From contig NZ_JACBYW010000001.1 in the NCBI RefSeq assembly GCF_013408175.1, forward strand, positions 1 through 64,000: DNA of 64,000 bases, read 5' to 3'. Positions 47,491-56,057 of this stretch are shown one piece after another. Position 1 is the stretch's first letter; each line of letters begins with the position of its first letter. Below the pieces are notes generated by a model. The model had not been told where the DNA came from. It searched no databases and worked only from the letters and a program-made list of their open reading frames with translations. Made by a program: the position numbers and the translations under genes. The stretch is from Actinopolyspora biskrensis (GTDB taxonomy: Bacteria > Actinomycetota > Actinomycetes > Mycobacteriales > Pseudonocardiaceae).

Positions 47491-48885
47491 GTGATACCGC
47501 CAACAACGGGCGACAACGCCGAGGACCCGCGAGCCGACACGGACTCCGTCCCCGCTTCCGAATCCGCCGAGAGCACGGGGGACAGCGCCGTCGACTGGGA
47601 CGCTCTGCCCGGGCCGTTGTGCACGCGGTTAGCCGAGCTGGCAGCGGCCGCTCTCGGTGAGATGCGAGCGGGGGACGTTCCAGTCCCGCTGCGTCCGGTG
47701 ATGCGTTTCGCGGTTGCCAAGAGAGCGAAGCTGGGGCAGTCGAACCTGTTGGCGGCCATGCGTGACTCCGCCGTGTTCCGTGCCACGGTGCTGGAGTGGT
47801 GCAGGAAGAACAGACCGGGGGTGTTGGAGCCGTGGCAGTCGGACCCGCTCGCGGCTGCCACGGCCGCGGTGTTGCTGGGGACCGTGACGGCTCCGCACTA
47901 CGTGGAGCTCATCGGGTACCGGAGCGAGCACGGCAGGCTCCGCGAGCGGTGTGACTCGGCCGTTTCGCGGGCCGAGAAGCTCTCGAAGGAGAACGAGCGG
48001 CTGCGCGGCGAGCTCGCCGAAGCCAGGGAAGCGGCTCAGCGCGCCGAGCAGTACAGCGGAGCCGACGCGGACCGGCTGCGTAAACGATTGCGGCAGCAGG
48101 GCGTCCAGCTCAAGGAGTACAAGGACGAGGTGGCACGCCTCGGGGCCGAGTTGGAACGGCTCACCGAGTCCAAGGACAGGGAGCTGTCCGAGATCGCCGG
48201 TGAACGCGACCGGGAGCGGGGGCGTGCGCTGGACGAACGGGCCAGGGCCCAGCGCGCCGACCGCGAGGCCGAGGTGGCCAGGCAGTCGGCCCGGGAAGCC
48301 AGACGCGGTGACGAGGTCAGGCTGGCGCTGTTGCTGGAAACCCTGGAGGGGTCGGTCGCCGGGCTCCGGAGGGAGATCGGCGCCAACCGGCGCGGTGACG
48401 AGATCTCCGGCCCGAGACCGGCCGAAACGGTCTCGGGGGTCCGTGCGCACTCGGGAACGACGGACGACGTGCCGGACGTGGCCGCGCTGGATCGGCTGTT
48501 GGCGTTGCCCGCCGTGCATCTGATCGTCGACGGTTACAACGTCACCAAGACCGGTTATCCGGACCTTCCGCTGGCCGAGCAGCGGGACAGGCTGGCCCAC
48601 CAGGCCGCGGTGCTGGCCGCGCGTTCGGGCGTGGAGGTGACCGTCGTCTTCGACGGGGCGAACGTCGTGGCGGTGCCGAACGCGGGACCTCGTGGCGTGC
48701 GGGTGCTGTTCAGCGAACAGGGGGTCCAGGCCGACGACGTGATCAGGGGGTTGGTCGAGTCGGAGCCGAGGGGGCGCCAGTTGGTCGTGGCCACCTCGGA
48801 CAGAGAAGTGGTGGACTCGGTACGCAAGCGGGGCGCCTACGCCGTGGCTTCGGCGGTGTTGCTGGAGCGGATCAACCCGGGGTGA
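47491..48885 (+). CDS. NYN (PIN-like, YacP/Rae1-type) domain protein with coiled coil
   Basis: 464 aa. N-terminal ~110 residues are an unknown helical domain (CTRLAELAAAALGEMRAGDV; VLEWCRKNRPGVLEPW). Residues ~150-290 are a long, charged coiled coil (SRAEKLSKENERLRGELAEA and following). The C-terminal ~150 residues are a NYN ribonuclease-like domain: HLIVDGYNVTKTGYPDLPL, VTVVFDGANVVAVP, VLFSEQGVQADDVI, VVATSDREVVDSVRKRG, with conserved Asp residues. YacP/Rae1 proteins cut mRNA on ribosomes in Firmicutes; a similar role here is inferred. Leaderless GTG start. Confidence 0.85.
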   Translation: MIPPTTGDNAEDPRADTDSVPASESAESTGDSAVDWDALPGPLCTRLAELAAAALGEMRAGDVPVPLRPVMRFAVAKRAKLGQSNLLAAMRDSAVFRATVLEWCRKNRPGVLEPWQSDPLAAATAAVLLGTVTAPHYVELIGYRSEHGRLRERCDSAVSRAEKLSKENERLRGELAEAREAAQRAEQYSGADADRLRKRLRQQGVQLKEYKDEVARLGAELERLTESKDRELSEIAGERDRERGRALDERARAQRADREAEVARQSAREARRGDEVRLALLLETLEGSVAGLRREIGANRRGDEISGPRPAETVSGVRAHSGTTDDVPDVAALDRLLALPAVHLIVDGYNVTKTGYPDLPLAEQRDRLAHQAAVLAARSGVEVTVVFDGANVVAVPNAGPRGVRVLFSEQGVQADDVIRGLVESEPRGRQLVVATSDREVVDSVRKRGAYAVASAVLLERINPG

Positions 48886-49456
48886 GAGAGGCGGCGGCTC
48901 GGTTGCCGTAGGTGGTTGCGTGGCGGAGCTTCGCGTGGGTGGTCGGGTGGCCGTCACGTGAGTCGGCGCCTTGCTGCGTTGGGCCCGCTCTTGAGTAGCG
49001 ACCTGCGCGGCGAGCGGCCCGGCCTGGCAATGCATCCGACTCGCGCACCGGAGCGTCGCTACCCGATGTCGGGCCTGGCCGGAGCGAGAGCCCGCGAGAG
49101 GTTCCGCCACGAAACCACCCAAGCAGGCCAATCCGTGCACTCTTTTACCTGGTTTTGATCACGCTGTGTCGTGTTGTTGCCCCCACTCTGGACTAGTCGG
49201 CTCACCTCTCGTAATCTAGCCGAGACTTCGCGGCGATCAGCCGCCCAAACCGGGGCGGCTCCGCGGAGTTGTCGCCGGATCGGCTCGTCGGGGGAGTCGA
49301 ACCGGGAGCATTCCCGAGCGCGCCACCGGTGCTGCGCGGACGGTCTTACGCGGGAGCACGAGCACACGTCTCCTGCCCACGGTGCTGGTCGCCGTCGGCC
49401 GGGTGCGCTTCTTCCAACGGGACCTCCTGGTCGGCGGCCGAGCAAACGAAGGAGCA
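48886..49456. other. Intergenic region: repeat element plus long leader of the NlpC/P60 gene
   Basis: 571 bp. The left part is the repeat at 48895-49129. The right part holds a -10 candidate TAATCT (49212-49217) and then a ~230-nt GC-rich leader with several potential stems before the GAAGGAG ribosome binding site. Such leaders in this gene family are often c-di-AMP riboswitches, but I could not find the conserved core of that motif here. Confidence 0.5.
48895..49129 (+). repeat. MITE-like intergenic repeat, full copy
   Basis: ~235 bp with imperfect terminal inverted repeats: left 48895-48934 and right 49093-49129 pair over the shared core GGTGGTT-x-CGTGGCGGA. No coding sequence inside. Pieces of 23-27 nt are identical to copies at 4321-4343, 13109-13135 and 38420-38444. 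All copies are intergenic. Confidence 0.7.
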
Positions 49457-50509
49457 ATGCGCGAAGTGGCCTCGCACGGACTCAAACGCTCAATGCGGGG
49501 AGCACTGACGGCTACGGCGGTGGCCACCGCCGTCACCGTGAGCTCCGCGCCGGCTCTCGCGGACCCCGATCTGCCCGACGACAAGTCCGAAGCCGTCGAG
49601 CAGCTTCAGAAGCTCTCCCGCCAGGCCGAACAGCTCACCGAGAAGTACAAACGGGCCAAGGACGACCACGAGGCCCGTATGTCCGAGCTGGACGAGGCCA
49701 AGGCGGCCGAAGCCGAGGCGAAGAAGGCCGCCGATCGGGCCAGGGCCGAGGAGGAGAAGTTCAGGGGGCAGGTGGACGAGCTGACCAGCTCCGTCTACAG
49801 GGGCTCCCGGATGAACCAGCTCTCGGCTCTGATGGCCAGCGAATCGCCGGACTCGTTCCTGGACCGTGCCTCGATAATGGACGAACTGGCCAGGGACAAC
49901 CAGCAGGCCGTCTCCGCCGTGAGCAGTGCGACCGAGAAGGCCGAAGCCGCGGAGCGGAAGGCACGGGAAGCGCGCGAGCGCGCGGCCGAGGCCGAGCAGG
50001 AGGCGGCCCGCCTCCAGGAGGAGATCTCCGAGAAGAAGTCCAAGATGGAGGAGCGGGTCTCCGAGGTCGAGGAGCACATCGAGGAGCTGAGCCAGGAGGA
50101 GCAGGAATCGCTGTCGGGAGGCGGGCAGACCGACTACGACTACGCGGGCGGTTCCGGCTCGGCGGCCGGTGCTGTTCAGGCGGCGTTGAGCAAGCAGGGC
50201 TCGCCCTACGTGTACGGTGCCGACGGCCCCAGCCAGTTCGACTGCTCCGGACTGATGTACTGGGCCTATGCGCAGGCCGGGGTGGATCTGCCCCGTTCGA
50301 GCAGCGCGCAGGCGCAGGTGGGCAAGCCGATCTCCGCTTCCCAGCTCAAGCCCGGTGACCTCATCTTCTACTACAGCCCGGTCAGCCACGTCTCCATGTA
50401 CGTCGGCAACGGCAAGGCCGTGCACGCCCCGACGAGCGGGCAGGTCGTCAAGGTCGTGCCCTACGACCAGATCGCGTCCGTCAACCGGATGCGCCGCGTG
50501 GTCGGTTGA
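49457..50509 (+). CDS. Secreted NlpC/P60 peptidoglycan endopeptidase with coiled coil
   Basis: 350 aa. Signal peptide (SMRGALTATAVATAVTVSSA, cut near ALA-DP). Residues ~40-220 are a long coiled coil rich in Ala/Glu/Lys. The C-terminal NlpC/P60 domain has the catalytic Cys in QFDCSGLMYWAYAQAG and the His in VSHVSMYVGNGKAVHAP. The coiled coil probably inhibits or positions the hydrolase, as in RipA/RipC-type enzymes (ortholog position Rv2190c). It cleaves peptide stems in the wall during growth or division. ATG at 49457 with GAAGGAG. Confidence 0.92.
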   Translation: MREVASHGLKRSMRGALTATAVATAVTVSSAPALADPDLPDDKSEAVEQLQKLSRQAEQLTEKYKRAKDDHEARMSELDEAKAAEAEAKKAADRARAEEEKFRGQVDELTSSVYRGSRMNQLSALMASESPDSFLDRASIMDELARDNQQAVSAVSSATEKAEAAERKAREARERAAEAEQEAARLQEEISEKKSKMEERVSEVEEHIEELSQEEQESLSGGGQTDYDYAGGSGSAAGAVQAALSKQGSPYVYGADGPSQFDCSGLMYWAYAQAGVDLPRSSSAQAQVGKPISASQLKPGDLIFYYSPVSHVSMYVGNGKAVHAPTSGQVVKVVPYDQIASVNRMRRVVG

Positions 50510-50541
50510 TCGAGGTTCCGCAGGCTCGGCCGTCCCGGTAA

Positions 50542-50577
50542 CCGGGGAACCGTCTTCCGGTCGCGACGGTTCCCCGG
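50542..50577 (+). terminator. NlpC/P60 gene terminator
   Basis: 13-bp perfect stem (50542-50554 with 50565-50577), 10-nt loop. The remaining ~260 bp up to the fadD15 stop at 50841 hold nothing I recognise. Confidence 0.7.
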
Positions 50578-50840
50578 CGCCGGAGTGGTTCGGGGGATCC
50601 CGCTGAAGTTCTCCGCTCGCATCGGCGGCTGATTCGGGGTTCCCTCCGGTACCTGCCGCGCCGAGACGCACCACCCGGTCGACCGGCACCGCCGCGGGGT
50701 CTCCCGCGGTGCTCTCGCGCGGAAGGCCCGGCGTCGTGCAGGCCGCTGCCCGACGCCGGGCCCCGGTGGAGGCGAGCACCCCGCGGGAGGTTCGGCCCCC
50801 GCACCGCCACGCGATCCGAACCGGGGACTCCCCGGTCAGG

Positions 50841-52652
50841 TCAGGAGTAGATCGCCTCGATCTCGGAGGCGTAGTTCTCCGCGACCTTGTTCCGCTTGAC
50901 CTTCAGACTCGGGGTCATCTCCCCCCGGTCCTCGGCGAAGTCCTGCGGCAGGATGCGGAACTGCTTGATCTGCTCCGCCTTGGACACAGCCTGGTTGGCC
51001 TCGTCGACCGCTTTCTGCACCTCGGCGCACATCTCGGGATCGTCCGCCAACTCGCTCGGCGAGGTGTCCTTGGGACGTCCCCTGGACTCGAGCCAGGAGG
51101 GCAGGAACTCGGGGTCCAGGGTCACCAGTGCCCCGATGAAGGGTTTCTGGTCCCCGACCACCATGCACTGGCTGATCAGCGGGTGCGCCCGCATGTGATC
51201 CTCCAGCACGGCGGGAGCCACGTTCTTGCCGCCCGCGGTCACGATGATCTCCTTCTTCCTGCCGGTGATCCGCAGGAAGCCGTCCTCGTCGAGCGAGCCG
51301 AGATCGCCCGTGTGGAACCAGCCGTCCTCGAGGGACGCCTCGGTGGCCGCCTGGTTGTTCCAGTACCGGTGGAAGACCACGTCGCCCTTGACGAGTACCT
51401 CGCCGTCCTCGGCGATCCTTATGGAGGTCCCCGCGATCGGACGGCCGACAGTGCCGATCTTGTAGTTGTCCTGGACGTTGACCGCCGCGGCCGCTGTGGT
51501 CTCGGTCAGCCCGTATCCTTCGAGGATCGGTACTCCCATTCCGAAGAAGAAGTGGGTCAGGCGCTCACCGAGCGGAGCACCTCCGGACACCGCCGCGATG
51601 CACCGTCCTCCCAGCGCGGCGCGCAGCTTGCCGTACACCAGCTTGTCGAACACGAAGTGCTTGGCACGCAGTACGGCGCCCGGCTTCCCGGAGCCGGACA
51701 GGGCGCGGCTGTAGGCCACCGCGGTCTCCTCGGCCGCGTCGAAGATCCTGCCCTTGCCCTCGCCGTGGGCCTTCTGCTTGGCGGTGTTGTAGACCTTCTC
51801 GAAAACCCGCGGCACGGCCAGCACGAAGGTCGGCCGGAACGATCCCAGGTCCTCGACGAGGTTCTTGACGTCACCGGTGTGCCCGAGGGTCAACCTGGCG
51901 TAGACGCAGGAGATGGTGATCACCCTGGCGAGCACGTGCGCCATGGGCAGGAACATCAGCATCGAGTTCCCCGGCTGCATCAGCTGGGGGAACGCGTTCA
52001 GATCGCCGCGCACCTCGGCGAGCAGGTTGCGGTGGGTGAGTACGCACCCCTTGGGGCGTCCCGTGGTGCCGGAGGTGTAGATCAGGGTAGCCGTGTCGTC
52101 GGCACCGATGGAGCGCCTCCGGTCGTGCACCTCCCCGTCGGCCAGTTCCGAACCCAGTGACGTGAGTTCGGCCACCGCGGTGGAGCGGTCCTCGGGGACG
52201 GGGCCGTCGATCTGCCAGACGTGCCGCACGGCGGGCAGGTCGTCGAGGACCGTGTCGAGTTCGGCACGGTGCTGCGGTGTTTCGATCACGACCGCCGATG
52301 CCTCGGAGTCGCTCAGGATCCATTCCGCCTGGTCCGCCGAGGACGTCTCGTAGATCGGGACGGTGACGCATCCCGCCGACCAGATCGCGAAGTCGAACAG
52401 GCTCCACTCGTAGCGGGTGCGGGACATCAGCCCCACCCGGTCACCCTGCTGCAGACCCGCGGCGATGAGCCCCTTGGACACCGCGAGTACCTGCGCGGCG
52501 AATTCGGCCGTTGTCACGTCCACCCAGGTGCCGTCCACCCTGCGGCGGAAGCCGACCGTGTCGCCGAACCGCTCGGCATTGGCCCACACCATGTCGGTGA
52601 GGTTCTCCTCGGCGGCCACCGTGACAGTGGCGGGGGCGCTGAACTCTCGCAC
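50841..52652 (-). CDS. fadD15: Long-chain fatty acid--CoA ligase (AMP-forming)
   Basis: 603 aa adenylate-forming enzyme that activates fatty acids to acyl-CoA. The P-loop IYTSGTTGRPKGCVLTH lies at ~191-207. GYGLTETTAAA, the hinge/C-terminal motifs DGWFHTGDLG and GRKKEIIVTAGGKNVAP, and a C-terminal Lys region (LKVKRNKVAENY) follow. The GTG at 52652 has GGAGGA upstream; the much longer open frame beyond it is a GC artefact. The symbol follows the M. tuberculosis positional ortholog Rv2187. Confidence 0.92.
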   Translation of the reverse strand: MREFSAPATVTVAAEENLTDMVWANAERFGDTVGFRRRVDGTWVDVTTAEFAAQVLAVSKGLIAAGLQQGDRVGLMSRTRYEWSLFDFAIWSAGCVTVPIYETSSADQAEWILSDSEASAVVIETPQHRAELDTVLDDLPAVRHVWQIDGPVPEDRSTAVAELTSLGSELADGEVHDRRRSIGADDTATLIYTSGTTGRPKGCVLTHRNLLAEVRGDLNAFPQLMQPGNSMLMFLPMAHVLARVITISCVYARLTLGHTGDVKNLVEDLGSFRPTFVLAVPRVFEKVYNTAKQKAHGEGKGRIFDAAEETAVAYSRALSGSGKPGAVLRAKHFVFDKLVYGKLRAALGGRCIAAVSGGAPLGERLTHFFFGMGVPILEGYGLTETTAAAAVNVQDNYKIGTVGRPIAGTSIRIAEDGEVLVKGDVVFHRYWNNQAATEASLEDGWFHTGDLGSLDEDGFLRITGRKKEIIVTAGGKNVAPAVLEDHMRAHPLISQCMVVGDQKPFIGALVTLDPEFLPSWLESRGRPKDTSPSELADDPEMCAEVQKAVDEANQAVSKAEQIKQFRILPQDFAEDRGEMTPSLKVKRNKVAENYASEIEAIYS

Positions 52653-52979
52653 GTTGCATCCTCCGAAAGCACGCCAAATTGTGATGGCCAACCTAACCCC
52701 GAGCGCTACTGGGCGGTAGCCCCCCTTCTCGTTGTGGGGCGGAATCATAGCGCGACCCGGGAGGTTTCCCACGACGAGTCGCTTCACCGGACGGGAAGGA
52801 CCCGGCCGGCGGGAACCGCGGCCGACTGCCGTCCGAGGGGTCCGGCCCGCTTCCCGGACGTCGACCAACGTGCCGGTGGCCGAGCGCCTGCGCGGGGCCG
52901 CGGCGCGAGTCCTTCGCCACGCGGTCCCGTGAGCGGTTAGTTTGGTTGAGCAGGATATTCGGCGGAGAACGGAGGCACC
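52653..52979. other. Divergent promoter region, fadD15/metallophosphoesterase
   Basis: 327 bp without a gene. The fadD15 ribosome binding site is at the left edge and GGAGG for the TTG-started metallophosphoesterase gene at the right edge. No operator recognised. Confidence 0.45.
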
Positions 52980-53768
52980 TTGCGGGTGCATGTGGTCTCG
53001 GACGTGCACGGAAACGTGGAAGATCTCAAACGGGCCGGCGACGGCGCCGACGCGTTGGTCGTGCTGGGCGATCTCGTCGACTTCGTCGACTACCACGATC
53101 ACGAGAAGGGAATCCTCGGTGCCGTGTTCGGACCCGAGAAGGTCGGTCACTTCGCCGAGCTGCGCCGGAATCGCCGCGGTGCGGAGATGGCCGGGTACCT
53201 GCGCTCGCTGTGGGACGGCCTCCCGGATCCGGCGACGGTGGTTCGCCAGGCGGTCCGCGAGCAGTACGCGGAACTGTTCGCCGCCATGCCGGTGCCCACC
53301 TACGCGACCGCGGGGAACGTGGACGCGCCGGGGCTCTGGCCCGAGTTCACGGGTGACGGTGTCCGGGCGCTGGACGGTCAGAGCGTGGAGATCGGCGGAT
53401 TGCGTTTCGGCTTCGTCGGCGGGGCGCTGCTGCCCCCGGGAGGGACGCTGCGGCACGACCTTCCCTGGGTTCCCAACCTGCGCACCGAGACGGAGTTCGA
53501 CGAGCTGGTGGAGGGGTTGGACGAGGTGGACGTGCTGTGCACCCACGTGCCCCCGCAGGTCCCCGAACTGGTTTACGACGTGGTGGCCCGCAGAGCGGAG
53601 CGGGGCTCGGCGGGTGTGCTGCGCCGGGTGGAGCGGGACTGCCCGCGCTGGTCGCTGTTCGGCCACGTGCACCAGCCCCTGGCCGGGAGGACGCGGATCG
53701 GGCGCACCGAATGCGTCAACGTCGGCCACTTCAAACGTCACGGGGAGCCGTACGTGCTGCGCTGGTGA
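52980..53768 (+). CDS. Calcineurin-like metallophosphoesterase
   Basis: 262 aa. Metal-site motifs are all present: SDVHGN at the N-terminus, GDLVDFVDYHDH, GNVDAP, TYA..., CTHVPPQ and GHVHQP. This is a dinuclear metallophosphoesterase of the DR1119/YfcE-like class; the substrate is unknown. The start is a TTG at 52980 with GGAGG 5 nt upstream, so translation efficiency may be limited. Next gene 60 bp downstream has its own promoter. Confidence 0.87.
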   Translation: MRVHVVSDVHGNVEDLKRAGDGADALVVLGDLVDFVDYHDHEKGILGAVFGPEKVGHFAELRRNRRGAEMAGYLRSLWDGLPDPATVVRQAVREQYAELFAAMPVPTYATAGNVDAPGLWPEFTGDGVRALDGQSVEIGGLRFGFVGGALLPPGGTLRHDLPWVPNLRTETEFDELVEGLDEVDVLCTHVPPQVPELVYDVVARRAERGSAGVLRRVERDCPRWSLFGHVHQPLAGRTRIGRTECVNVGHFKRHGEPYVLRW

Positions 53769-53815
53769 GCGCCCCGAGCTCGCCTGCCGGTGGCCGTCCG
53801 ACGGGCGATGACCTG

Positions 53816-53821
53816 TAATCT
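53816..53821 (+). promoter_or_regulatory. -10 element (TAATCT), leaderless start
   Basis: TAATCT ends 7 nt before the ATG at 53829 and decides this start over the ATG-like codon at 53790. Confidence 0.55.
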
Positions 53822-53828
53822 GCCCGGC

Positions 53829-54272
53829 ATGGTCGACCAGTCCACCCAGTCCATCGTGATCGAGGCGCCGGCCACGGAGATCATGGCCGTGATCGCGGAC
53901 TTCGGCGCGTATCCCGAGTGGGCGGAGGCGGTCAAGGAGGCCGAGGTGCTGTCCCGCGACGGGGAGGGCAGGGCCGAGCGGGTGAGGTTCGTGCTGGACG
54001 CGGGTGTGGTCAAGGACACCTACACGCTCGTCTACGAGTGGGGGCGCGACGAGCTGTCGGTCAGCTGGAACCTCCTGGAGGGGCAGGTGCAGAAGGCCCA
54101 GCGGGGCAGTTACACGTTGCGGCCGCTGCAGGACCGGCGCACCGAGGTGACCTACAGCCTGGCCGTGGACCTCTCGATTCCCGTGATCGGCCTGTTCAAG
54201 CGCAAAGCCGAAAAAATGATCATGGACACCGCGTTGAAGGAGCTCAAGCGGCGCGTGGAGTCCGCCCGGTGA
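53829..54272 (+). CDS. SRPBCC (START-like) ligand-binding protein
   Basis: 147 aa. Polyketide cyclase/dehydrase-like helix-grip fold: QSIVIEAPATEIMAVIADFGAYPEWAEAV, VRFVLDAGVVKDTYTLVYEW, SVSWNLLEGQ, TEVTYSLAVDLSIPVIGLFKRKAEKMI. It binds a hydrophobic ligand in this fold family, identity unknown. Positional ortholog Rv2185c. Followed after 42 bp by the ArsA-like ATPase. Confidence 0.87.
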   Translation: MVDQSTQSIVIEAPATEIMAVIADFGAYPEWAEAVKEAEVLSRDGEGRAERVRFVLDAGVVKDTYTLVYEWGRDELSVSWNLLEGQVQKAQRGSYTLRPLQDRRTEVTYSLAVDLSIPVIGLFKRKAEKMIMDTALKELKRRVESAR

Positions 54273-54314
54273 TCCTCCGGAAACCGCGGTGACCGCGCTC
54301 GAGCGGGGCGAGGA

Positions 54315-55556
54315 ATGCGAATGCTGATGTTCACCGGAAAGGGTGGGGTCGGCAAAACCACCCTGGCAGCTGCCACGGCGACACGTGTGGCGGCGCGGGG
54401 CGGGAAGGTCCTGGTGGTCTCGACCGATCCCGCTCACTCGCTCGGGGACTGCCTGGGCAGCGCGTTGTGCGGCGAGCCCCGCGAAGTGACCGCGCCGCCG
54501 GGCGACGCCCGCCCGGACTCCGGAACCGCCGAAGTCCGGTTCCACGCGGCGGAGACGGCGACCAGGAACCTGCTCGACGGGGTCTGGGGCGAACTGCGCG
54601 AACACCTGCACACCTTGCTGGCCTCCTCCGGAATCGCCGAGGTGGAGGCGGCCGAGCTGACCGGTTTCCCCGGCATCGAGGAACTGCTGGCTCTGGCCGA
54701 GGTGCGGCGACTCGCCACCGAGGGGCCCTGGGACACGGTGATCGTCGACTGCGGACCCACCGCCGAGACGCTCCGGCTGCTGACCCTTCCCGAAGCGCTG
54801 TCCGGCTACCTCGAACGAGCGTTTCCCAGGCATCGACGCGTCATCAGGGGCGTGCTGGCCGGAGCGGCCGGTGAGCCCCACACGCGACGCTGGGACGCCG
54901 CTGCCGACGCGCTGGGCCGGCTCGCCGAACGGCTGGGGGCGCTGGCCGGTTCGCTCACCGACCCCCGGACCAGCGTGCGTCTGGTGACCACCCCCGAATC
55001 CCTGGTCGCCGCGGAGACCCGCCGCACGCTGACCGCGCTGTCCCTGCACCAGATCCACGTCGACGGCCTGCTGGTCAACCGGATGGTCCCCGACCCGGGG
55101 TCGGCTCGTGGGCAGGCGGCGGCCTGGATGCGGACCAGGCGCAAGGAGCAGCGGGAGGTCGTGGACGGGCTGCGGGGGCTCGGCCTGCCGCTGCGGACGG
55201 TCGAGTACAGCGCCGACGAACCGGCGGGACCACGGATGCTGCGCGAGCTGGGCGAGCGGATCTACGGGGAGTCCGACCCCCTGGACGGCGCCGAGCGCGC
55301 GCCCGTGATCGAGTTGAGCGACGAGGGCGCCGATGCGTGGGCGCGCTACTGCCTGCGGCTCGCGCTGCCGTTGGGACCGGACGCCGAACCGGAGCTCGCG
55401 CGCGTCGGTGACGAACTCGCCGTCACCGTGGACGGACGTCGCAGACTGATCGCCCTGCCCTCCGTGCTGCGCCGCTGCGTCGTCGTCGACGCAGCGGCGG
55501 GAGACGACGGGCTGCGAGTGCGTTTCCGACCGGACCCCGAGCAGTGGATGCGGTGA
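54315..55556 (+). CDS. ArsA/GET3-like ATPase
   Basis: 413 aa. Deviant Walker A MLMFTGKGGVGKTTLAAA at residues ~3-20, switch I STDPAHSLGD, DCGPTAETLRLLTLPEAL (switch II region), and the LVNRMVPDP nucleotide-base motif. C-terminal extension with a small all-beta segment (ELAVTVDGRRRLIALPSVLRR). Arsenite pump partners are absent, so a targeting or envelope role is more likely; positional ortholog Rv2184c. Short GAGG before the ATG. Followed 6 bp later by a small gene, probably co-translated. Confidence 0.87.
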   Translation: MRMLMFTGKGGVGKTTLAAATATRVAARGGKVLVVSTDPAHSLGDCLGSALCGEPREVTAPPGDARPDSGTAEVRFHAAETATRNLLDGVWGELREHLHTLLASSGIAEVEAAELTGFPGIEELLALAEVRRLATEGPWDTVIVDCGPTAETLRLLTLPEALSGYLERAFPRHRRVIRGVLAGAAGEPHTRRWDAAADALGRLAERLGALAGSLTDPRTSVRLVTTPESLVAAETRRTLTALSLHQIHVDGLLVNRMVPDPGSARGQAAAWMRTRRKEQREVVDGLRGLGLPLRTVEYSADEPAGPRMLRELGERIYGESDPLDGAERAPVIELSDEGADAWARYCLRLALPLGPDAEPELARVGDELAVTVDGRRRLIALPSVLRRCVVVDAAAGDDGLRVRFRPDPEQWMR

Positions 55557-55562
55557 GTCGTT

Positions 55563-56057
55563 TTGCGCGACGAGCACGAGGGAGCCGACTACGAACGACT
55601 GGTCGGGGAAATGCGTTGCCTGCTGCGGGACGTGGCCGCTCGCGTCGAGGAGTTCCTGCTCGAACTCGGTGGCCCAGAGCGCACCGCTTCGGGCGAGGAG
55701 ACCGACGCACGGGGGGAAACCGCGGAATCCGGCAGCGGCGAAGGGGCGCGGGACAGCCGGTGCTGCCCGCTGTGCGGCGTGCTGTCGCTGCTGCGGCAGC
55801 ACGACGGGAGGGGCGTGCGCTCCGCGGAACTCCCGGAGCAACTGACCGGGTTGCTGGCCGCCCTGCGCGACGTCGCTCGCGCTCGTGCCCCCGGGGGAAG
55901 CGGATCCGGGGCGGGCGCTTCCCCCGGGGACGAACGCGCGGACGCCGCGGCGGCGTCGGATCCGGAGACGGAGGAGGACGCGGGGCCCACGGCGGAGCGG
56001 GTGCGTCCGATACCGGTCAGGCGGGTCGCCGGAAGCGTGCTGGACGATCAGACCTGA
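55563..56057 (+). CDS. Hypothetical protein with a CCxLC motif
   Basis: 164 aa. TTG start at 55563, 6 bp after the ArsA-like stop. N-terminal helical segment (YERLVGEMRCLLRDVAARVEEFLLEL), then the cysteine motif SRCCPLCGVLSLL followed by a helix, then an acidic, low-complexity Ala/Gly/Glu tail. It resembles the small protein encoded after the ArsA-like gene in mycobacteria (Rv2183c position). Function unknown. Its last 10 bp overlap the convergent gene. Confidence 0.65.
   Translation: MRDEHEGADYERLVGEMRCLLRDVAARVEEFLLELGGPERTASGEETDARGETAESGSGEGARDSRCCPLCGVLSLLRQHDGRGVRSAELPEQLTGLLAALRDVARARAPGGSGSGAGASPGDERADAAAASDPETEEDAGPTAERVRPIPVRRVAGSVLDDQT

Noticed and set aside
49285-49305. T-loop-like sequence GGTTCGACTCC on the minus strand, possible tRNA
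   Set aside because: The flanking bases do not form a T-stem and no anticodon or acceptor arm can be drawn.
49200-49456. c-di-AMP (ydaO) riboswitch upstream of the NlpC/P60 gene
   Set aside because: The conserved core motifs are not in the right order or sequence. Kept only as a finding about the long leader.
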